Shown one piece after another: positions 7,981-15,506 of a stretch of 64,000 nt of DNA. Numbering within the stretch: the first letter of the stretch is position 1; each line of letters starts with the position of its first letter. Origin of the DNA: an uncultured Alkaliphilus sp. (lineage in GTDB: Bacteria > Bacillota > Clostridia > Peptostreptococcales > Natronincolaceae); NCBI GenBank assembly GCA_938074565.1, contig CALJEQ010000008.1, positions 248,001-312,000 of the forward strand, written 5' to 3'. A program made the translations under genes and the position numbers. A model generated the notes under the pieces. The model made no database searches. It had not been told where the DNA came from and saw only the letters and a program-made list of their open reading frames with translations.

Positions 7981-9126
7981 CTAATTTGATATATTAATAA
8001 GTACCTTAGTCCCTTTATTAATTTCACTTTTAATTGTAAAACTACCATTTAAAAGTTCTACCCTTTCACGTATGCTAAATAAGCCAAATCCGCCCTCTTC
8101 TTTTTGCTTAAAGGCTACTTCTTCGACATTAAAACCAATACCATTATCTATTATTGATAGCTGTATTCCTTTAATAGACATTTCTAGTTTAATTTTTACA
8201 GTAGTTGCTTTGGCATGTTTTCGTATATTATTTAATGATTCTTGTATTATTCGAAAAATAGCTAAGTTTTTAAGAGCATCTTCCATTGGTATTTGGGATA
8301 AAATAATAAAATCTGCTTCAATTCCAGTTTCATCTTGAAAACCTTCTACATAACGTTGTACCGTAGGAATAAATCCTAAGTCATCCAAAGACATAGGCCT
8401 TAAATTATAAATAATCTTACGAATATCCTTAATACCTTCCCTTAAGAATTTCCTTAAATCGTGTATTTCTAATTTGGCCCTTTCCGTATCAATATCAATT
8501 AGTTTCTCACATATTTCTGATTTAATAATTAGATTTGCTAAGGATTGGGCTGGGCCATCATGTATATCCCGTGCCACCCTCTGACGTTCTTCTTCTTGAG
8601 CCTGTATTATTTTTTTACCTAATACAGCTCTTTGTTGTATATCTTCTAATGTACTGGAAACATCAGCTATGTTTCCACTTAGATATTCCATCGCAACTCC
8701 TATTTTTGAAATCATTTCCTCTGCCTTTTTCAGAATATCGGCTGTATTAATATATCTTTTTTCCAGATCTGTTCGATTTTTAATTAACTCAGTTTCTTCT
8801 TGTCTTTTAACAATTAATTGTATTTGGATTTCGTTTGCTTTTTCGTAGGCTCTACGTATATCTTCTTCTCTATATTTAGAAAAATCCTTACTAACTTCTA
8901 ATAGTTTCTTTCTACTGTTTTTTTCTAGAACCTCCATTTTTTCTACTTCTACAATTAAAATTTGAATCTTAACTTTAATAATTTCCATTTGTTCTTTCAA
9001 AAGTTTACATTCTTTTCGAGCATTTTCTGCTATATCAAATATTGCATCTTGACTATCCTCAATGGCACTAATAGCTTTATTAAGTATGTTACTAATATCT
9101 ATTGCTTCAACTTTTTGATTTATCAT
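7981..9126 (-). CDS. degS: Sensor histidine kinase, DegS-like
   Basis: A soluble kinase of 381 residues with no membrane segments. The N-terminal half is a long coiled coil (about 1-175), typical of the DegS sensor domain. HisKA_3 follows with the phospho-acceptor in RQRVARDIHDGPAQSLANL (His about 188). The HATPase domain has DNGIGF (N/G1 region) and GGFGLFSIRERV (G2). It phosphorylates the adjacent DegU-like regulator. A promoter with TTGAAT/TATTAT lies just upstream. Confidence 0.9.
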   Translation of the reverse strand: MINQKVEAIDISNILNKAISAIEDSQDAIFDIAENARKECKLLKEQMEIIKVKIQILIVEVEKMEVLEKNSRKKLLEVSKDFSKYREEDIRRAYEKANEIQIQLIVKRQEETELIKNRTDLEKRYINTADILKKAEEMISKIGVAMEYLSGNIADVSSTLEDIQQRAVLGKKIIQAQEEERQRVARDIHDGPAQSLANLIIKSEICEKLIDIDTERAKLEIHDLRKFLREGIKDIRKIIYNLRPMSLDDLGFIPTVQRYVEGFQDETGIEADFIILSQIPMEDALKNLAIFRIIQESLNNIRKHAKATTVKIKLEMSIKGIQLSIIDNGIGFNVEEVAFKQKEEGGFGLFSIRERVELLNGSFTIKSEINKGTKVLINISN

Positions 9127-9151
9127 ATACCCACCCCAACTATATTTACAT

Positions 9152-9180
9152 ATAATATCCTAATCTTCTGCATTATTCAA
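9152..9180 (-). promoter_or_regulatory. Predicted promoter of degSU
   Basis: Minus strand TTGAAT, 17-nt spacer, TATTAT, about 30 bp before the degS ATG. Just upstream of the -35 box is a TTTCCCTT/AAGGGAAA inverted repeat (about 9184-9206) that could be an operator. Confidence 0.55.
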
Positions 9181-9252
9181 CAATTTCCCTTTATTTTTAA
9201 GGGAAAAATTATTTTATAAAAACCGATTGTGACTATATACCTATTTTAACTA

Positions 9253-9283
9253 AAAAAACTACCATAGCATAGGTAGTTTTTTT
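9253..9283 (-). terminator. Terminator after the TPR protein gene
   Basis: AAAAAACTACC pairs with GGTAGTTTTTT. It is symmetric and can act in both directions; by position it ends the minus-strand exported-protein operon. Confidence 0.8.
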
Positions 9284-9408
9284 AAGATAATTACTTATAT
9301 ATTTATATCTTGTAAATTTATAAATCCTTTTATACTAAAAATTTATTTTATATCAGTTCAATTACAAAAATTCAAATAGTATTACTAATTAATTCTTTTA
9401 ACTATGTA

Positions 9409-10509
9409 CTAATAATAAATCATACTATTAGCTTTATCATACATCTCTTTAGCTTCTTTAACTCTACCTAGTTTTTCTAATACAAAACCAGCCCCTTCAT
9501 AGGCATCTTCAATATACGAATCTATTTCAATTAATTTGTAATATACATTTAGTGCATCTTCATAACGAGAAAGAGCTATTAACCCTTCAGCATTCATTAA
9601 ATAAGCACTAATATAATTAGGATCTACAGTAATTAACTCTTCATATATTGCCACAGAGTATTCATAATACTCTAATTCATATAGAAGTAACCCCAAACTA
9701 TAATAAGCAGGAATATAACCAGTATCAATTTCTAACGCCTTAGTATAATATGAAATAGCTTCATCATATTTTTCTAAGGAATAGTATACATCTGCTATAT
9801 CGTTGTATCCATGGGGGGAATTTGGTCTTAATTTAATATACTCTTTAAAATAATATAATGCATTGTCGTAAGAACCAATCATGGATAAAAACTTACCCTT
9901 TTCACGATACTCTTCTGCCACCCCTTTAGGTACTACAGAATCATTAAATTGACGTATGATTTGATCTATATCTTCTTTTTCTTTACTGGCACTAAAAATA
10001 TTTTTAATATTACTAATAACGATTAACCCTCTATCATAAAAAACTTCTTTTCCTAAAGCCTCCACCATTGCCCTCAGTGGAATGAATATTCTACCTTGAA
10101 TTGTTTCAGCTGGTACATCCAAAGTGCTCTCTTTTCCATTAACATTCATTTTAATACTACCCAATTTTAATTTAACAACATTTTTCCCCAGCGTAATAAC
10201 AGCTGTGGATGTATTACTATTCCAATTAACATCAGCCCCTAAACTTTCTGAAATAAACCTGATAGGTACCAAAGTTCTACCTTTTTTTATTATGGGAAAA
10301 ACTTGTTGATTGGTTGCATCCACATTGGTTTCTATATTTCCTACAAATGCACTTGAACTTCCTACATAAAGTACCACTGCATTTCTTAGTCTTTGATGCA
10401 CATGGTTTGGTATCATATATGCTGATGCTTCTACTGTATTAAATAGAACAAATGATATTAATATTAATATGCTCAAAATATTACATAATTGTTTCTTGTG
10501 TTTGTTCAT
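9409..10509 (-). CDS. Exported protein: copper amine oxidase-N-like domain plus TPR repeats
   Basis: 366 residues. A signal peptide/anchor lies at about 10-30 (ILSILILISFVLFNTVEASA). A copper amine oxidase N-terminal-like (stalk) domain follows: GRTLVPIRFISESLGADVNW, then RIFIPLRAMVEALGKEV, the twin-repeat signature that Clostridia use as an envelope domain. The C-terminal 190 residues are tetratricopeptide repeats (YFKEYIKLRPNSPHGYNDIA, YYTKALEIDTGYIPAYYSLG). It is probably an envelope scaffold or adaptor; no enzymatic activity is implied. It is the second gene of a two-gene unit with the exported protein at 10542-11030 (32-bp gap), located next to degSU. Confidence 0.8.
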   Translation of the reverse strand: MNKHKKQLCNILSILILISFVLFNTVEASAYMIPNHVHQRLRNAVVLYVGSSSAFVGNIETNVDATNQQVFPIIKKGRTLVPIRFISESLGADVNWNSNTSTAVITLGKNVVKLKLGSIKMNVNGKESTLDVPAETIQGRIFIPLRAMVEALGKEVFYDRGLIVISNIKNIFSASKEKEDIDQIIRQFNDSVVPKGVAEEYREKGKFLSMIGSYDNALYYFKEYIKLRPNSPHGYNDIADVYYSLEKYDEAISYYTKALEIDTGYIPAYYSLGLLLYELEYYEYSVAIYEELITVDPNYISAYLMNAEGLIALSRYEDALNVYYKLIEIDSYIEDAYEGAGFVLEKLGRVKEAKEMYDKANSMIYY

Positions 10510-10541
10510 TATGTATCGCCCCTTTTATTCCTACTAAATAC

Positions 10542-11030
10542 TTAATTTGGTACAACCCGATAATCCCTTAGCAACCATATATCTTTAGATTTTTTCATTT
10601 CCAAAATATAATTGACAGTTTCAGATGATATACCATCATATCCCTCTAGATCCCAAGTAATCGTTAACTGTATTTTTTTTCTTTTATTCGTTCCCTCCAG
10701 TAGATGATACTCATCAATTCTTAAACTATTTATTTTCTCATAAGAAGTGGGTTCTATTAAGATTTGTTGGTAAATCTTTAAATCTTCCTTCAGTAGAGGA
10801 TCTTCCACATACCCTTGAAGTTTTTTTTGAGTTTCCCTTATCGTAAGCCCATTATTATCTGTACTGTCTAAAAAAGTATTCCACATCTCTGTTCTAACTT
10901 CAAATATTTCTTGTATTCTAGGAACCATATCTTCTATAGGTTGCTCTTCTTCAATAAAATAAGCAAAAATAGTTTGGTAATGAAATGAAAAAAGAATAAT
11001 CATTAAAAAAAACACCAGCATACGTTTCAT
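10542..11030 (-). CDS. Small exported protein, unknown function
   Basis: 162 residues with an N-terminal signal peptide (MLVFFLMIILFSFHYQTIFA) and a mature part of mixed alpha/beta prediction. The end (TITWDLEGYDG.., IWLLRDYRVVPN) resembles the conserved last strands of small NTF2-like extracytoplasmic domains, but I cannot assign a family. An AGGAGG RBS precedes the ATG. It is upstream of, and likely co-transcribed with, the TPR envelope protein, which suggests a joint role at the cell surface. Confidence 0.7.
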   Translation of the reverse strand: MKRMLVFFLMIILFSFHYQTIFAYFIEEEQPIEDMVPRIQEIFEVRTEMWNTFLDSTDNNGLTIRETQKKLQGYVEDPLLKEDLKIYQQILIEPTSYEKINSLRIDEYHLLEGTNKRKKIQLTITWDLEGYDGISSETVNYILEMKKSKDIWLLRDYRVVPN

Positions 11031-11174
11031 TTTTCTCCTCCTTTGTTATAAACCTCATCATATATCATAGGGTTTTATTATAAACAAAGTTTCAAGAGAA
11101 ATTTGCTTGTTTTTGCTGGTAAGTATTTTTTTTAATTTCCATTATTCTACATATTTTATCTTAATGTATTTTAT

Positions 11175-11624
11175 TTACATCATTTCGATATTCTTTTTTT
11201 CTTCATCACTTAATACATTTTCTAAATCTAGTAAAATAATCATTCTATCAGCAACTTTTGCAATACCACTAATAAATTTTTGTTCTATTCCTGTAATTAA
11301 CTCTGGTGCTGGGTCAACATCCTTTTGATCAATGGTTAATACCTGTGAAGCATCATCCACTAAAAACCCTACTTGTTTACCCGCTAAGTATATTATTATT
11401 ATTCGAGTATTTGAGTTAATGTCAATTAAATCTAAATTAAATTTTTTCCTTAGATTAATAACAGGTGTAACAACTCCTCTGTAATTAACAATACCATCAA
11501 TAAACTTTGGTACATTAGGTACCTTCATGCTTTCTTTATATTCACTTATTTCTTTCACATGCATAATGTCTACACCATATTCTTCTTTATCTAGTTTAAA
11601 TATGACATATTGTCTTTCTGACAT
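11175..11624 (-). CDS. cheW: CheW-like chemotaxis coupling protein
   Basis: 149 residues covering one complete CheW domain: YVIFKLDKEEYGVDIMHVKE at the start, VPNVPKFIDGIVNYRGVVTPVINL in the middle, and VGFLVDDASQVLTI later. CheW couples chemoreceptors to CheA. It stands alone here, with no cheA or receptor nearby, so it may serve a distant chemotaxis cluster or act as a CheV/CheW-like adaptor in another pathway. An AGGAGGGG-type RBS precedes the ATG. Confidence 0.88.
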   Translation of the reverse strand: MSERQYVIFKLDKEEYGVDIMHVKEISEYKESMKVPNVPKFIDGIVNYRGVVTPVINLRKKFNLDLIDINSNTRIIIIYLAGKQVGFLVDDASQVLTIDQKDVDPAPELITGIEQKFISGIAKVADRMIILLDLENVLSDEEKKNIEMM

Positions 11625-11730
11625 AAACTACCCCTCCTATTTATTCCTTATTTTTTACTTATCAGTGTATTATTCTATACTTATTTTATTTTTCCTTCTA
11701 AATTTGTGGAAAATACTTGAATAATATATA

Positions 11731-11760
11731 AAAAAGAAGATAGTTCCTACTACCTTCTTA
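11731..11760 (-). terminator. Terminator of the DUF896 gene
   Basis: On the minus strand AAGAAGGTAG pairs with CTATCTTCTT (one G-U) followed by TTTTTTATA, immediately after the stop codon. Confidence 0.7.
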
Positions 11761-11761
11761 G

Positions 11762-11932
11762 TTAATCAACATATTCAATTGAATCTAATTGTTGTTTAAA
11801 TGATTTTTTAAATGACTCAATATATTCTTTTCTCAAAACTTCTCTTTCCATAACTTCTTCATTGGTTAAATCCCTTGTTTTAGCTAGTTTTGCCAACTCA
11901 TTTATCCTTGCAATTTTTTCTTTAGATAACAT
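11762..11932 (-). CDS. DUF896 (YnzC-like) small protein, missed by the ORF track
   Basis: A 56-codon gene absent from the track because of its length. It reads MLSKEKIARINELAKLAKTR.. and ends ..SFKKSFKQQLDSIEYVD. The pattern of an N-terminal helix with INELAKKAK, an acidic turn, then LRKEYIESFK matches the DUF896/YnzC family, which forms a small two-helix hairpin. The B. subtilis member YnzC is encoded in the LexA/SOS region; function is unclear. The RBS AAAGGAG lies 7 bases before the ATG and a good terminator follows, making this a confident real gene. Confidence 0.85.
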   Translation of the reverse strand: MLSKEKIARINELAKLAKTRDLTNEEVMEREVLRKEYIESFKKSFKQQLDSIEYVD

Positions 11933-12025
11933 ATTAACACTCCTTTGTTATTACTTCATCATTATTACAATATATCATAAAATTTATTCATGTAAAAGTT
12001 AAAAATGCAATGTATTATTTTTCCT

Positions 12026-12853
12026 TTATTTTTCCTCTAATGGTAAGTCTACAACTTCTTCTTTACTATTATTTTCTTCAATCAATAAATCTTCTTTATT
12101 CTTCAAATCATCTATAGAGTTTTCAGTAGTGTTATCATTTCCTATGGTGCTGAATACTTTCACTAACTGAATCATTTTTGTCATTTGTTCCCTTTGTTCA
12201 TCACCAACAAATGGAGTTATTATTTCTATTAAATCCATTTCATTAAACTGGTCTTTTTTCTCTAAAGACTTCATTAATTTAAGTACCCCCATCAATACTT
12301 TTAATTCCTTTGTTTTATTTTTCAACTGCCCTTCTAAAATAGGGTCAAACAATTCAATATACTTCTCAATACTTTCTATATTAATTTGTGATGTTTCCAA
12401 ACTTTGAATTTCTTTTATTTTGCCTTCAACATGATTTGCTTTTAAATGCAGGTCTATTGCTTTATGAATTACCCCACGTTTTTCTTCATCTACAAATTCA
12501 CTAATATCCATCAACATATTTCTTTTTTTATCCGCTAAAGAAAGGGAACTATACGTAGTTGCACTTAAAATATCTGGGGTCTCCATCATTGCCTTTACCT
12601 TAGATATAATATGTAACAACATCTCAGCCCTGTGAATAATCAATTGTTCCTCAGAACTCATATACCCTTTTATACGATTAAGCAGTTTCACTTTATTGTC
12701 TAAAGATTCTGTTTCAATTTTGAAAATATTGAGCTTTTCACTTCCTTTCTTTAGATATAACATTAAAATAGGTATCAACCATAACCAATTTACTGAAAAA
12801 CTATTTACGTTTATTTCATTACCTAAATCATTTATTTCCTTCTTATTATCCAT
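12026..12853 (-). CDS. Unknown protein with repeated 'F-x-[DE]E' helical motif
   Basis: 275 residues. A short hydrophobic segment near the N-terminus (VNWLWLIPILMLYL, about 21-34) suggests a membrane anchor. The rest is helical and contains a motif that recurs about three times: IKGYMSSEEQLIIHRAEMLL, ISEFVDEEKRGVIHKAIDLH and ITPFVGDEQREQMTKMIQLV. The last 35 residues are very acidic. The same motif appears twice in the divergent small gene at 13075. I know no family name. The repeats suggest a helical-hairpin array used for protein-protein contact. RBS GGGAGAGGGG is upstream of the ATG. Confidence 0.7.
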   Translation of the reverse strand: MDNKKEINDLGNEINVNSFSVNWLWLIPILMLYLKKGSEKLNIFKIETESLDNKVKLLNRIKGYMSSEEQLIIHRAEMLLHIISKVKAMMETPDILSATTYSSLSLADKKRNMLMDISEFVDEEKRGVIHKAIDLHLKANHVEGKIKEIQSLETSQINIESIEKYIELFDPILEGQLKNKTKELKVLMGVLKLMKSLEKKDQFNEMDLIEIITPFVGDEQREQMTKMIQLVKVFSTIGNDNTTENSIDDLKNKEDLLIEENNSKEEVVDLPLEEK

Positions 12854-13074
12854 TTTCCCCTCTCCCTGCCACTTATTTATATATTATTTTTATCTCATCT
12901 ATTAATATATATTGCTTATTTCATAGAATTATAAGTAAAATGACTAAAGTCATTTAAAAATAAATATAAAAAAGTTTACTTTTTTTTGTGGCATTTATCT
13001 TTACTTTTGCATAGCTTATATGGTAGAAAGTCTTGTTGTACTGAGATCGGCAAATTATATGGGAGGGATGAGAA

Positions 13075-13359
13075 GTGAATCAAAAAAAAATAAACGAATT
13101 AATGGAAGCTGCCAAAAGAGGAGATTATTCTAAACTTGAAGAAATAAAGAATTTTATATCAGAGGAAGACTATCAAAAAGCATTAATGCTTTTCCAACAA
13201 TATGGTGGTAAGTCTGAAACAGAAATACTTAAAGAATTAGCCCGTTTAAAAAAGACAGTACCTAACCAACAAGAGATTATTGATAAGATTCAACCATTCT
13301 TAAATGAAGAACAAAAAATGAAGTTAAAAAGAGTTTTAGAAATGTTAGATCAAGAATAA
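13075..13359 (+). CDS. Small helical protein sharing motif with divergent neighbour
   Basis: 94 residues starting at GTG, with a strong GGGAGGG RBS. It has no signal peptide or membrane segment. Two copies of a motif, IKNFISEEDYQKALMLFQQY (about 25-44) and IQPFLNEEQKMKLKRVLEML (about 72-91), are separated by a Lys-rich linker. The second is close to ITPFVGDEQREQMTKMIQLV in the divergently transcribed 275-residue protein. Function is unknown. The shared motif and divergent arrangement suggest duplication and a joint function. A 16-bp perfect terminator follows. Confidence 0.75.
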   Translation: MNQKKINELMEAAKRGDYSKLEEIKNFISEEDYQKALMLFQQYGGKSETEILKELARLKKTVPNQQEIIDKIQPFLNEEQKMKLKRVLEMLDQE

Positions 13360-13364
13360 TTATA

Positions 13365-13405
13365 AAAAGAACCATCGTATTAAGTTGCTATACGATGGTT
13401 CTTTT
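13365..13405. terminator. Bidirectional terminator
   Basis: AAAAGAACCATCGTAT pairs perfectly with ATACGATGGTTCTTTT, between the convergent small gene and hutH. Confidence 0.9.
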
Positions 13406-13406
13406 A

Positions 13407-14927
13407 TTAATGTAGCTTAACCATTTGTTCCACCCTGTCAACGATGGTGTGTTGTGCTATTAATTGGTGACAAGCATTAATATCTATATACATAATACGG
13501 TCTTCTTCTAACGTAGTAACCTTTTCCCTTATAGTACGATACGCCTCTGTTGTTCCCTTGCCTAATTTAACATCTTTATAAAAATCTATAGCTTGGGCAG
13601 CTGACAATAATTCAATAGCCAATACATTTGAGGCATTAAAGTAAATTTCCCTCGCTTTTCTAGCAGCAATTGTTCCCATAGAAACATGGTCTTCTTGATT
13701 TGCTGAAGAAGGGATTGAGTCAACACTTGCAGGATGTGCTAGTACTTTGTTCTCAGATACTAAGGATGCTGCTGAGTATTGGGCTATCATAAAACCAGAG
13801 TTCAAACCACCTTTTGCTGTTAGAAAAGCAGGTAGTCCACTTAATTGCGGATTAACTAATCTTTCTATTCTTCGTTCAGAAACATTCGCCAATTCTGCAA
13901 TAGCTATTCCTAAAAAATCAAAAGCAAGAGCCATTGGTTGACCATGAAAATTCCCACCAGATATTACTTGTTGTTCTTCGGTGAAAATTAATGGATTATC
14001 AGTAGCTGCATTCATTTCAATTTCCAATTTAGCTTCTACATAAGCTATCGCGTCTCTACTTGCCCCATGAATTTGGGGTATACAACGGATTGTGTAGGCA
14101 TCTTGAACCCTTAATTCCCCTTGTCTAGTGGTTTGAGTACTACCTTCTAATAATGTTAATAAGTTTTCTGCCGTTTGTAATTGTCCTTTATGGGGTCTTA
14201 CTTGATGAACCTTTTCATCAAAAGCATCTATGATTCCCCTTTGAGCTTCCACCGTTAAAGCTGCTGCAATATCTGCCAGCTTAATTAATTTCTTACAATC
14301 ATACACTGTCAATGCTCCAATGGCAGTCATTACTTGTGTTCCATTAATTAGAGCCAAGCCTTCTTTAGAAGTAAGTCTAATAGGCTCAATCCCCGCCTGT
14401 TCCATAGCCTCTCTGCCACTCATTCTTTCGCCCTTATAAATTGCTTCTCCTTCCCCTAGCATAACCAATACCATATGGGAAAGGGGTGCTAAGTCTCCAC
14501 TAGCTCCCAATGAACCTTTTTCTGGTATAATAGGATGTACTCCATTATTTAACATACTTAGTAATGTTTCAACTGTTTTTAGTCTTATCCCTGAATGTCC
14601 TTTAGACAGGGCATTTGCCCTAAGTAGCATTATTGCTCTAACAATTTCTTCATCTAGGGGTTTACCTACACCACAAGCATGACTAATAATTAAATTAGTT
14701 TGAAGAACTTCAGCTTCATCTTTAGAAATAGCCACATCACTAAATTTACCAAACCCAGTAGTAATTCCATAAACAACATCTCCATTGTTTACAAATTGAT
14801 CTACTAAATTACGACTGTTTTCAATTTTTTCCCTTGCTTCACTGGATATTTCAACCTTAATAAACTCCCTTGCCACCTTTATAACATCTTCTAAAGTTAA
14901 ACTATTCCCATCAATTTTTAATTGCAT
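13407..14927 (-). CDS. hutH: Histidine ammonia-lyase
   Basis: Converts L-histidine to urocanate plus ammonia. The 506 residues match the family. The MIO-forming triad Ala-Ser-Gly is at 142-144 in GSLGASGDLAPLSHM. Other landmarks are YGITTGFG near the N-terminus, NGTQVM, and QEDHVSMG near the C-terminus. No urocanase, imidazolonepropionase or formiminoglutamate gene is adjacent, so the rest of the hut pathway must lie elsewhere or be absent. It is monocistronic with its own terminator. An AGGAG-type RBS precedes the ATG. A palindrome about 110 bp upstream may be an operator. Confidence 0.93.
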   Translation of the reverse strand: MQLKIDGNSLTLEDVIKVAREFIKVEISSEAREKIENSRNLVDQFVNNGDVVYGITTGFGKFSDVAISKDEAEVLQTNLIISHACGVGKPLDEEIVRAIMLLRANALSKGHSGIRLKTVETLLSMLNNGVHPIIPEKGSLGASGDLAPLSHMVLVMLGEGEAIYKGERMSGREAMEQAGIEPIRLTSKEGLALINGTQVMTAIGALTVYDCKKLIKLADIAAALTVEAQRGIIDAFDEKVHQVRPHKGQLQTAENLLTLLEGSTQTTRQGELRVQDAYTIRCIPQIHGASRDAIAYVEAKLEIEMNAATDNPLIFTEEQQVISGGNFHGQPMALAFDFLGIAIAELANVSERRIERLVNPQLSGLPAFLTAKGGLNSGFMIAQYSAASLVSENKVLAHPASVDSIPSSANQEDHVSMGTIAARKAREIYFNASNVLAIELLSAAQAIDFYKDVKLGKGTTEAYRTIREKVTTLEEDRIMYIDINACHQLIAQHTIVDRVEQMVKLH

Positions 14928-15032
14928 AACCTCACTCCTTTTATAGTCAATGGCTAATAAATAACTTATTACGTTTTATTTATTTTACTGTAAGTAGGTG
15001 TATACATTACATTATTATTTAATATGTAAAAA

Positions 15033-15045
15033 AATACAATGTATT
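15033..15045. promoter_or_regulatory. Palindrome upstream of hutH
   Basis: AATACAATGTATT is a palindrome around one central base. On the minus strand it overlaps a possible -35 (TTGTAT) that has a 17-nt spacer to AATAAT. It resembles the core of the palindrome upstream of fba. Confidence 0.35.
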
Positions 15046-15154
15046 AGTTTTCTACAATTATAATATAAATCCTTCTAATTTATTATTTTTTTTTAAACAT
15101 TAAAATTATTTTAGTAAAATAGCGTTTTAATATGCTAAACCGATATTTAAGTAC

Positions 15155-15192
15155 ATAGAAAAAGCTGAGAACAATGTCTCAGCTTTTTCTAT
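15155..15192 (-). terminator. Terminator of the YkuS-like gene
   Basis: ATAGAAAAAGCTGAGA pairs perfectly with TCTCAGCTTTTTCTAT. The stop codon of the YkuS-like gene lies in the right arm. Confidence 0.9.
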
Positions 15193-15434
15193 GAGTATCT
15201 GTTTTCAATTTGATCGTAGACTTCTTCAGCAGAAAGACCTCTAGCCTTTATAATGGGAGTCTTTGTTTTTGTATCTTCTATTCCCAATGTATTAGAGTCT
15301 TGACCAGTTACTACTATTGCATCAAATCCGTCTAAATTACCCCTATTATCAAGACTTTCTACTTCAAAACCTTTTTTTACCAAATAGTTTCTTACATCTG
15401 TTAATGAGTGCTCTACAGCTATTTTCCTTTTCAT
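15189..15434 (-). CDS. YkuS/UPF0180 family protein
   Basis: 81 residues. The pattern IAVEHSLTDVRNYLVKKGFE, then AIVVTGQDSNTLGIEDT and IIKARGLSAEEVYDQIE, matches the YkuS (UPF0180) family of small cytosolic proteins of unknown function. I chose the ATG at 15434 because GGAGG lies ten bases upstream. The track start (GTG at 15443) would leave one base after the RBS. It is monocistronic, ending in a terminator that overlaps its stop. Confidence 0.85.
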   Translation of the reverse strand: MKRKIAVEHSLTDVRNYLVKKGFEVESLDNRGNLDGFDAIVVTGQDSNTLGIEDTKTKTPIIKARGLSAEEVYDQIENRYS

Positions 15435-15506
15435 AATTAACACACCTCCACTCCAATTAACTAAAATGTTTCATTAATATTATTTGAAGCAGAGGGTTAT
15501 ATTATG

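Noticed and set aside
8072-8750. Plus-strand ORFs inside degS
   Set aside because: Antisense shadows with Ser/Leu/Pro-rich composition and no RBS.
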